Origin: Bolinopsis microptera
Lineage: Eukaryota; Ctenophora; Tentaculata; Lobata; Bolinopsidae
DNA: 64,000 bases
Assembly (NCBI RefSeq): GCF_026151205.1
Contig: NC_087076.1
Coordinates: 11,882,902-11,946,901 of the forward strand
Reading direction: 5' to 3'
Shown: in pieces, positions 22,929 through 38,600 of the stretch
Layout of the letters: every line of letters starts with the position of its first letter
Position numbering within the stretch: position 1 is the stretch's first letter
Program-made: the position numbers and the translations under genes
Notes under the pieces: model-generated
Told to the model about the DNA's origin: nothing
The model's database searches: none
The model's input: only the letters and a program-made list of their open reading frames with translations

Positions 22929-23764
22929 GTAACTAATCCTTTATTGAAGGTTAAAATTTAATTAAAATGTTTTTCTTGTAGCAGGTCAATTTCACGCTTT
23001 AAATTAAATTATTTTAGGCTATTAGTTTTCAAGGATTTTTGGGCAACATTTAAGATAATTTAATGAAAAGGAGGCTCTATCCTGGGACACCAACATTTTT
23101 TGGGTTGGCACCCGGGAGAAAGCTACCTTATTCATTGTATTTTGTCTCAAGTACTAGAGCATCTTTTTCTTCTCTTTTTTACTGTCTCTACTTTTATGTT
23201 GCCCAGATTGTTTGGTATGACTGTATTGGATTTTCAGATATAATCTTTATCATCAGTTACTGTTCTGCAGTAAACTTCCTCAATCAATTTTTATTGTAGG
23301 TATATATTGGAAACTTCAGATTGTTTGTATATTTGGAGTCTATGGAATTTCTATGGATTTTTTAAGGAATTTTTATTGAGTTTTTATAGAATTTTTAATA
23401 TATCAGGGAATTTCATTTTTATAAACCTGATTTTTAAATTTGTTAGGCTGTTGAGTTTCATACTGCGATTTCTTGTAGTCATTATCCTTTCCTCTAGTCC
23501 TCTGTTAGAAAACCTGCTAACCCTTCTTGGATATCTGCTTGTTAGGTTCATCTGCCTTATTTAGTCACGTTATATTTTACAGTTTTTATCGCCTGTTTTC
23601 TGAACAGTTTCTTGTTCCACCTCCGTCTTTAAAGGCAAAGATGCACACTCTCGTTAATTTAAGTATCATTTACAGCTGTGCATAAGGGTTAAATTTAAAT
23701 TATTTAACCTTTTGGTGCTGTATAAAAATAACATTAATTTATTATTTATTTTATCTCTACTGGA

Positions 23765-24060
23765 TTAACAATACCAAGCCCCCCTAATCTTACAGTTAGC
23801 GCAAACATTCTCTTGTGCAGGTCGGACACATTCCGACCAATAATTGCCAGAATGAACTTGTCTCTCTTGCCTCCTCTCCACCACTCTCACTGCTCCCAGA
23901 TGACTCTCCCCATCACATGTGATCTCTGTACCAGTCTCTCCAAATACAAACGTGGCTGCTGGTAGTAGCGATTCTTCTTTCAGGATAAAAATAGTCTTCA
24001 CTTCTTTAGGAAAGTAGCCTAACTTAGGACCATTCACACTGAGTAAATCCCATCACAGCC
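23765..24060 (-). pseudogene. Reverse transcriptase fragment, same family as 17143-19450
   Basis: Contains 'NGPKLGYFPKEVKTIFILK' and 'EITCDGESHLGA', aligning by eye with 'HGPMYGYYPKPSKTWLIVK' and 'TTKGHCYLGS' in the larger element, the region just after the catalytic box. It is frameshifted after the LGA motif and has no flanking domains. Confidence 0.55.
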
Positions 24061-24319
24061 GGAGTTTCTTCAGAGTACCTTATCACTCATACAACCTCAT
24101 CCCTGCCCCTAAGATGGAGTAGATCATGTGTTTTGAAAAGTGTGTGCATATAATATTTGATTGTATAAGGTTCCAAAATATTGGTAGCAATGGACCATTT
24201 CCATTACCTATGTATTGTGCTCTGCAGTCTGCCAATTGCAACACTTGATTTAATATTGTTTTGATGACCTTTTCCCTTCTTTTGAACAATTTTATTAAAT
24301 TATTGCAGAAACTAAGATC

Positions 24320-27300
24320 ATGGCGCAATATGAGAAGTATTTACAAAATGGACAAAAGATATTTGATACCTACTGCACAACTAATCACTTCCTGCTGTCC
24401 ATCATGTTACCCAAAGCTCCACAACAAAAGTACATTGATCTTTACCCGGATCAAGATGGTCCAGGACAAAGCTTTCAAGGTGATAGGTTTCATCAAACAA
24501 ACTATGAGGCTGAGGTGAAAGTTTTCAGGGCGTTAGAAAATCTCAATGAAAATCTTATTGTTATCCATAGTGCTGAATATACTCATTACCAATATTATTT
24601 GGGTGATTCAAGCCATGATAAAAGACAGTATATAAAGTGTAAAAAGATGGCAGCCAGTACAGAAGGCGAATGTGATTTTATTGTAATTGGTTCAAATTAC
24701 ATTGTCATAATAGAGGTTAAGAATGTGAGTCATGTTGGAGATAAATCAGAACCTGGCCCTGAATCAGAAAATGTCTGTTACTTGCAAGGACTGATTAAAT
24801 CACTTGAGAAATCGCTTCAACAGCGAAGACGGATGGTGGATTTGATTAAACGGTTCAGCACACACATTAATGTTCATCAGTTTACTGCTTACCCTAACTT
24901 GGAAATGAGATTTAGGAATGAATTTGAACTGAAAGAAGAATTTCTATCAACTATTATTCTGAAAGAAAATCTTGATGATTTTCCTAATTGGTGGAGAGAG
25001 AACGTTGCTAGAGTAGTTTTGAATAAGCCATTGGATTTGGAGTCACAAAAAAAGCATGAGGAGTTAAGGAATTTCTTACTAGCTCTGTGGTGTACCAATA
25101 AAAACGGCTGTGATATGTCTAAGTGCAGTTTGGGCTCGTGTATTAGAAGCATTGATGAACAATTGCGTTCTGGAAGATTTTCATATAGACAGAATAATCC
25201 AGAGGTAATACAGACACCAGATATTGTGAAGGAGTTCTTGGGAATTGACAATTTGACCAAAGAACAGTTTGAACTGATAAATTCGCCTGAAGCGCTGCTT
25301 TGGATTAATGGACCTGCAGGGACAGGTAAAACTGTTGTACTGCTGGCAAAATTAATACAACTAGCGCTGGCAAGTACACTGAACAAAATTGTACTGTTTG
25401 ACCTTGTAGGAGCAGACAAATCAACAGCCCAATATGAAAAAATATTACAAAATGCTTGTATAGAATATCAGATAATAGCAATTGATAACCCTGATACGCC
25501 AGTCAATACCATATGCAGTGAAATAATTCGCTGCCATCTCGATAGTCAGGTAGTAATTGCAGTGCGAAAACACTCAGTTTTCTTAGGAAAATCAGACATC
25601 ATGATTCCAAAGATTCTTATGTCATTGCAAGGAGTCAACCTGTTTGTTGACGACATACAATGCTTGCATGATTGGGATTGGTCAGAGCCACTTAAAGAAT
25701 TGGATTTAACTGGATTTTTGGCTAAATTGTTGGAGTTATCAGCAACTCACTATATCTGTGTTGCATGTGATCTTACCCAGGGCGTCATGCATCGGGCGCA
25801 TTTTGATAATTTATATATAGGGGGGGGGGGGGGGGTGTCACGTCCGTCTATGTCCGCTTGTCTCATAGAATCCAAAAAGGACAGGACATAGGCGGACATA
25901 GGCGGACATAGACGGACATAGGCGGACATAGGCGGACATATGCGGACATAGACGGACATAGGCGGACATAGGCGGACATAGGTGGACATTAATGGACACC
26001 TAAATTGCTAAATAAAATGTTCAATTTTTGCTGTTATAGGGGGATCATGTTTTTTGTCCGTTCGGTACCCTATATTTTCAAAACGGACAACAAATAGAGC
26101 GGACAAAAACGGACAAAAATGGACAAAAACGGACAAAAATGGAAATAACATTTAGATGCTTCCTCCTCCTACTCTTCCTCCTCCTCCCCCTGGGTCTTCC
26201 TGATCTTCCTCAGTCCTCTTCCTCCTCCCCTCCTCAGTCCTCCTCCTACTCCTCCTCCTCGTCCTCAGTCCTCCTCATCAGTCCTCAACAGTCCTCCTCC
26301 TCCCCAGTCCTCCTCCTACTGAGTCCTCCTCCTGGGTCCTCCTCCTGGGTCCTCCTCCTCCTCTTCATCCTCCTCCTCTTCCTCCTCAGTCTTCAGTCCT
26401 CCTCAGTCCTCCTCCTCATCCTTCTCCTCAGTCCTCCATCCTCCTCCTCAGTCCTCCCCCAGTCCCCCTCCTCCTCCTCCTATTCAGTCCTCCTCCTCCT
26501 CCTCCTCCTTCTCAGTCCTCCTCAGTCCTCCTCCTCCTCTTCCCTCTCAGTCATCCTCCTCAGCCATCCTCCTCAGTCCTCCTCGATCCTCCTCAGTCCT
26601 CCTCCTCAGTCCTCCTCTTCCTGGGTCCTCCTCCTCCTCTTCATCCTCCTCCTCTTCCTCCTCGGTCCTCAGTCCTCCTCCTCCTGGGTCCTCCTCCTCA
26701 TCCTTCTCATCAGTCCTCCTCCTCCCCAGTCCTCTCCCAGTCCCCCTCCTTCTCCTCCTCCTATTCAGTCCTCCTCCTCCTCCTCCTCCTCAGTTCTCCT
26801 CAGTCCTCCTTCTCATTTCTCCTAAGTCCTCTTCCTGAGTCCTCCTCCTCTTCCTTCTGAGTCCTCCTCCTGAGTCCTCCTCCTCCTCCCTCTCAGTCAT
26901 CCTCCTCAGTCATCCTCCTCAGTCATCCTCCTCAGCCATCCTCCCCAGTCCTCCTTCTCAGTCATCGTCAGTCCTCCTCAGTCTTCCTCAGTCCTCCTCC
27001 TCCTCCTGGGTCCTCCTCCTCCTCCTCCTCCTGGGGACCTGGGTCCTCCTGGGTCTTCCTGATCCTCCCCAGTCCTCTTCCTCCTCCCCTCCTCAGTCCT
27101 CCTCCTACTCTTCCTCCTCGTCCTCAGTCCTCCTCATCAGTCCTCAACAGTTCTCCTCCTCCCCAGTCCTCCTCCTCCTCCTGGGGCCTTTTCCTGGGTC
27201 CTCCTCCTGGGTCCTCCTCCTCCTGGGTCCTCCTTCTCCTCCTCAGTCCTTCTCCTCCTCCTCCTCAGTCCTCTTCCTCCTCTTCCTCCTCCTCCTCCCT

Positions 27301-28570
27301 CTCAGTCATCCTCCTCAGCCATCCTCCTCAGCCATCCTCCTCAGTCCTCCTCCTTCTCAGTCCTCCTCCTGAGTCCTCCTCCTCCTGAGTCATCCTCCTC
27401 CTCCTAGGTCCTCCTTCTGGGTCCTCCTCCTTCTCCTCCTCCTGGGTCTTCCTGATCCTTCTCCTCCCTCTCAGTCATCCTCCTCAGTCATCCTCCTCAG
27501 TCATCCTCCTCAGCCATCCTCCTCAGCCATCCTTCTCAGCCATCCTCCTCAGTACTCTTCAGTACTCTTCAGTACTCTTCAGTCCTCAAAATGTTTGTCC
27601 GCTAATGTCCACCAATGTCCGCTAATGTCCACCAATGTCCATCCAAGTCCGCCAATGTCCGTCCGGGTCCGCCAATGTCCGTCCGAGTCCGCCAATGTCC
27701 GTCCGAGTCCGCCAATGTCCGTCCAAGTCCGCCAATGTCCGTCCGTGTCCGCCAATGTCCCAAAAAACACGTCCGTTGTCTCATAGAATCCAAAAAGGAC
27801 AGGACATAGGCGGACATAGACGGACATGACACCCCCCCCCCTATATAGATTTAAAGACATCACTGAGGAAGACCTTTTCTTCAAGCCAACAAGTAAATTT
27901 GATGAAGATCTTGAGGAACAGTTTTGATTTATCATTAGTCCTATCCGTGATTAGAAATGTGAACATTGAAGAGGAGAAATTACGCTTAAAGTCTGATGAT
28001 GTAGAACTAGACATCATTGTTCCTGTGCAAACTCCTGGGCATTATATACATGGTCCAAAATCTGCCATACACGTTTTGGAGAACTTTAATCAAGACTTAG
28101 TTCGAGTGATTTTTGATCAAGAATTGAGCAAATTATGCCAGGATAATTTCATTGATGTTACTGATATCGGTTTGATATATACTGAGTCAAATAAAGACAT
28201 GTCATGTTTAGTTGACGATATCGTTAAAGGAGGTCTTCCAAAAGATACAAGATTTTGTTCATTAACAGCAACCTATTCAAAAGAGTGGCCAGCAGTTATC
28301 ATTTTACACTTATTAAAGGATCATGAAATGAAGTCTGTGCGTGATATGTTGGAATTAGATTTTATAAGACCTGAGGACCGTGGTATGGTAGACAAACTGT
28401 GTGACTTGAGGAATTTGTACTTAGCAATGTCAAGAGCACGAGTGAAGTGCACAGTGATTATGTTTCCCATGAGCGGTAAAACATTTCAACTAGAACGTTT
28501 TTATCGTACAAGAAATGTATTGGATAAAATCAAAGATTTAGTTGATATATTTAGATATCTGTTGTGTTAA
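24320..28570 (+). pseudogene. Nuclease-helicase (NERD-like + SF1) split by an insertion
   Basis: Two collinear parts, 24320-25820 and 27849-28570, join in frame when the 2021-bp element and one 7-bp target copy are removed, giving about 740 residues. Part one has a PD-(D/E)xK-type nuclease core ('GECDFIV' with 'IIEVKN', D119, E132, K134), a Cys cluster (C264, C269, C273), a Walker A site 'GPAGTGKT' (331-338) and a Walker B-like 'LFVDDIQ' (441-447). Part two ends with 'YLAMSRAR', the motif VI arginine block of superfamily 1 helicases. The architecture resembles prokaryotic NERD-UvrD nuclease-helicases; a role in defence or repair is inference. The start follows a TTATTGCAG acceptor by 11 bases. 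As it stands translation ends soon after residue 500, losing the C-terminal helicase motifs, unless the element is spliced out. Confidence 0.65.
25821..27841. mobile_element. G-run/C-run element 2 (2021 bp), 7-bp TSD TATATAG
   Basis: Fifteen G followed by TGTCACGTCCGTCTATGTCC; the right end is the inverted counterpart ending in ten C. TATATAG flanks both sides (25814-25820, 27842-27848). The interior is almost all tandem repeat: GGACATAGGC-type units (to about 25990), GGACAAAAA-type units (about 26085-26140), a ~1.4-kb TCC-rich tract (26155-27590), and TGTCCGCCAA-type units (27594-27760). A 'CATAGAATCCAAAAAGGACA' segment occurs near both ends in the same orientation. No transposase. Open frames inside it are artefacts of repeat composition. 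Confidence 0.8.
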
Positions 28571-28599
28571 TTTTTTCGTCAACAATATTTGAAATTGTG

Positions 28600-28888
28600 A
28601 TATATGTTGCCCAGTGTAGTATTTGTACAGATAGTAATTTAGGAGAGAGCACATATTTTGGTCAGAAAACCACTGAAGTGAGACAACGTTTTAATGGGCA
28701 CAGGAGCAAATTTAAAATTTAAATTTGATGCTGATAAGTCTTATACTCAATCCATGAGTCTTATCAATTTTAAAGTTGCGTTTGTCAAGAAATGTCCAGC
28801 AATGGAACTTGATAGAGAAGAGCACCGTTTAATTTCTATGTTCAGAACTAATATTTTGGGGATAAATAGAATTAAAGTTATAAGATGA
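28600..28888 (+). pseudogene. GIY-YIG nuclease-domain remnant
   Basis: Thirty bases after the helicase stop, in another frame, comes 'VIYVAQCSIC' then 'STYFGQKTTEVRQRFNGHR', the pattern of a GIY-YIG domain (a YVGQ-like strand and RFNGH). A one-base frameshift near 28705 moves to the next frame, where 'LDREEHRLISMFRT' continues to a stop at 28888. GIY-YIG domains occur in Penelope-like retroelements and in repair nucleases. Here it could be a lost C-terminal domain of the nuclease-helicase or an independent element. Confidence 0.48.
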
Positions 28889-28889
28889 T

Positions 28890-29440
28890 AAGTTTAGATA
28901 TTTGTGTTGTGTAATTTATTAGTCTTTCTTTATTTTTGTCAGTATTTATGTTTTTGTTATTGATTGGTGTCTCTTTTAATTTGTTTATAATAAAAGATTT
29001 TTTCCATTCATACGAAATTTTTGGGATTCTTGTTTTTAAGACTGTTTTGTTTCGCCTAAATTTGAGCCTAACTTAATTCTATTCAGGAGGTTCTCTCAAG
29101 ATGATTTTTATATCGAAGATTTCAAGAGCCTAAACTGTGTATGATTCGCCTCTCCAAACAAATCTAATATTTGAAATTGTTTTCCTATATATTACTCTTG
29201 GTTCATGTTTATGACAGCAATGAAATAATTGAAAATGGCAATGCAATATTTGAAGATCGTGTGACGAGTTTAATTTCTAATTTTTTCCAGCTTCAATAAA
29301 AAGCTGTAACTGTTTCAGAGTTATAATTGTTCTTTTTCAATTTTAATTTGACGAAGATGGGTAAACAAGTTATCTCAAATTGACTTTATCCTCCCAATAT
29401 TAGAATAACGCAACTTGGCAGCTGAATCTAACCTTACCTA
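28890..29440. other. Intergenic, nothing recognised
   Basis: AT-rich spacer holding a possible AATAAA signal near 28990 for the upstream gene and the putative acceptor (CCTACACAG, ending 29445) before CDK4/6. No other feature. Confidence 0.3.
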
Positions 29441-29460
29441 CACAGTTAAGGGGGCATGGG

Positions 29461-34916
<5,456 letters not shown>

Positions 34917-34919
34917 TGA

Positions 34920-35690
34920 TTTAATAGGTTATGTTAATGATAGTTGGTTATCAAATCCAGCCAATTCAAAGCCACTGCATATCCTCAAATTAGGTCCCAG
35001 CAAAGATGCACGAGGAGCCGTGAAAGTGGCCTAATCCTTCTGACAAACCAGAACAGGAAAAAGAGCGAAATCCATGTCACAACGCCACCAAACAAAAACC
35101 CTGCATGAACTTGAAGGTCTAGCCTCCGACTTTAGGTCTAGCCTCCGACCCTGTAGTTTATACTAAAATAGGAGATGGGTCGTGGCTTATTTAAGATTTC
35201 ATAATTTATACTCTCATTTTTACTTTTATTTATTCCCTGTTTCATCTTCAGAGAATCTGTACCGCATTTTATACCGTGTACTTTATTTGACTACTCGCAT
35301 GAAAGGTAGAGGAAATTCTTCCATTTTTACGAAACTTATCCGCTTTAATTTATATTTAATCGTTTTTATATTTTTAATAATTTGATATAATTAATTTTAT
35401 CTAGCGATAGTCTGAGGTTTATTTAATAGGGAATCATCTCGAATTTAATATAACAACAGATAACTTTTGTTATGTGCAGTTTACTTTAATTAATGACCGG
35501 ACACCGAAGAAACTAGTTTCATTTTTTAAGAGCATTTAAGTTTTTAAAAATAAATTAATCAAAAATCTTTAAAAATAAACAGATTAGTAACCCCGATCAC
35601 TGATCAGTAACAAAAACCTAGGTTATCAAAATCTAAAACACTCTGATGTATGAAATTTTATCAGGCTGAAAATCATATCGCGTAGAGAAC
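34920..35690. other. Convergent 3' region, no gene
   Basis: Space between the stops of CDK4/6 (plus) and the DEAD-box gene (minus). AT-rich; presumably both 3' UTRs. No element recognised. Confidence 0.4.
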
Positions 35691-35693
35691 ATT

Positions 35694-38600
35694 TCACTTA
35701 ATCTCAAAATCACTGCGGTAAAGTTTGGACACAAAAGTTGACGGTCTGTCATGCAGCCATGGGTCTACGGATTGTTTTCTCCTGTTCACATCGTTTGTAT
35801 CTAATTGTTCGTATCTCTTCTCGTGGTTGGGAGGGCCCCTCATTGTGTCGTTAAGGTTCGGGACTTTCTTCTTCATGGCATCAGTAATCGCACTGTACAG
35901 CGGTACATCGTAGTTTGACAGGAAGTTGAGGACCACTCCGGCATTACCCATTCTAGCTGTACGTCCTGCTCTGTGTAGATATCCAGTAGAGTCAACGGGC
36001 AGCTGACCGTTTATAACCTGGATTAAGTGTGGTTTATAACATGAACTAATTTAAGGGTGGTTTATCACCTGTAATACAGTATACACAACCTAGTTTATCA
36101 CCTGTTCACAATCTAAATATGCCTTAAAAGACTAGCTGAAAGGGGAGATCCTTTTGGTTGAAGTATCGCTCTCAGCTTTAAACGCTCTCAGCTTTAATCG
36201 CCAAATAAAACCCAGTCTGCTTTCAAAACGTTAAAACTTGTTCTCACCACGTCAAGACCAGGTATGTCTATTCCCCTTGAAGCTACATCTGAGGCGATTA
36301 GAATTCTGACACTCCCCCTTCCTATTCTCTTCATCACAGCTGCTCGTTCCTGAAACAATTCTGTAAAGAAAAACTTCTAAATTATACTGCAGATGAAATT
36401 AGAAGGAGAACGAATGCTGTTAAATTTGAGAGTTTGGATGGTTCAGAGTTTAAATGATTCGATGGATCTCTGTCAAATCAATTTTTAAACCTGGCCACAA
36501 TAGACAAATCAATTTACAGGAGATGCGAAGTACATCTGGCGCCAGGCTCTAAACGGAGAACTATAATTTGCTGATAGATTCATTTTGACCTGCTAAATCT
36601 TCTAAATCTGCTGAATCTTTTAGAATCTATAACAATGCTGGTTTTGTTGGTGAGTTTTTTGGCACTGGGTTCCACCGAGAACTTAGCGAATCTATTTATA
36701 GATCAGACAGATTTAGCAGGACTGCCACTAACAGTTGAAAGATTTAAGCTGTTTTCTCACAACGTGAAAAAGATCAAAGCTCTAAACTCAGAATCTGGCG
36801 GAAGATGGAAAGCGGCAGTAAACAAATTCACACTCATGACAGCCGCGGAACGAGCAGGCTACAAAGGCCTTAATGCGACTCACGACCGTGTAGAAACCAG
36901 CAATCCTAGCTCCCTCCCCAAAGGGCCAGAGTCAGTAAACTGGAGGGAACAAGGTCACGTGACTCCTTCTCGAGAACAATGGGGTTGTGGTTCATGTTGG
37001 GCCTTCGCAGCAGTGGCAGTGATAGAGACCCGGGCAGCTGCAGCAGGCAGCGGTAAAGAGTCTCTCAGTGACCAGGAAATAGTGGACTGTGCCAGCCCCT
37101 ACAGAGATGGGTGTGATGGCGGAGACAGCTTGAAGGCATTCGAGTACGTGTACGAGAGGGAGGTATTGAGTAAACAGGCTGACTACAAATACATTGGCAG
37201 ATCAAACCCTAAATGTCTGGCTGAAGGTAAAGTTAGTGGAATAACTAATGTGAAGCAGAGATATTATTCCTACAGGTATGGGGCTGATCAGATGATAGCA
37301 GCCCTGGCTGATGGCCCCATCGTCGTGGAGTTCAACGCCATCGAACCTTTCTTCTACTACAAAACGGGGATATTTGACTATCCTAAATGTGGTCCGCAAG
37401 TAGACCACGCTATGGCTGCTGTGGGTTATGCTCCGGATTATGTACTGCTGAAGAACAGCTGGGGACCGAGCTGGGGAGAGGAAGGGTTCGCTAAAGTAGC
37501 TAGAGGTTACAACTTGTGTGGTATGTACAAGTGGGGATTCCATCCCAACTTTCTACCAGACACTTCAACGCAGGAGGAGGAATGAAATTTTGATCATATA
37601 TAGTTAGGTAGCTCAATAGAACGGTGAATGTTTGACTAATTTCCTGTAAAATTCAGTGATTTTATCATCGAACAAATTTATTATTGCTTTTCTAAGCTAC
37701 CAGCACTCACATATACATCTTTGTGTTGATCGACAAAATAATAAAAAGCTTGTAATCAAAGCTAAAGTGGCCACGTATCCGGACATCTTCAGATTAAGTT
37801 CCAGTCTAGATCTACACTAAATCACTAGAATTTTAATAATGGTTTAACGATATAATACATTTTTATCAAAATGGCTGTATATTATTAAACTATGTTTATC
37901 AGTAGTATTCAATACATTACCTCTCTGGTGAGTGAACCAGATAGACGGTACACCTTCCTGGCGAGGTCCCTCACTGATTTGCAGGGCGACTGTTTCATGT
38001 AGTTTATAAGATTCCTATACAGCACATTGACTGACTCCGCGCTGTTCATGAATATCAGAACCTTACGGTCAGGGTGCAACACCTCCTCCTGTATTGCTGC
38101 AATGAAAATGGGTAAGTAATACTTACCCATTAAAAAAATATTTATTTTGGGCTTTTTTGACCCTAAACCCGCCTAAACCAAGTAATTTTTTCATTTTGGA
38201 GGTCCCTTTACCTAAAAAACAGGGCCGTTCAAAAATTTGGAAAATTAGCATTTTCGTGCCCACCGCTATAAGTATTAGTTTAAAGTTTGATGAATAAGGC
38301 TTGAAGTAGTCAAACTTCTAGTCGAAGGTAAAGAAGTTTTTAAAAAGGATCGAAACAGAAAGAGTGTGCTGGACAGAGAGAAGGTTCTAGAAACGTACGA
38401 GCCAAATCTTCAGGGATGTGTATCGAGATATCCTGACTCTGACCCCCAAGTCTCCTTGTTGAACGTAGTCCTCTGGAACGGAGTCCTGTAATTGTAGCTC
38501 TTCTTCACAGTATACACTTTCTATCACGTCAATCAAATCCCGGGTAAAATCCTCGTCTTCAACTCGCCTGGTGAAAACAATCTGATAGAAGTTATAAATA

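Noticed and set aside
26139-26825. 228-codon Ser/Leu/Pro open frame
   Set aside because: Translation of the TCC-rich satellite inside G-run element 2; no coding features.
25750-27935. CRISPR-like or protein-repeat appearance of the GGACATAGGC and TGTCCGCCAA arrays
   Set aside because: Units are contiguous with no unique spacers, in animal DNA inside a mobile element; the open frames are repeat artefacts.
37202-37543. Minus-strand open frame across the cathepsin
   Set aside because: Shadow of the protease coding strand.
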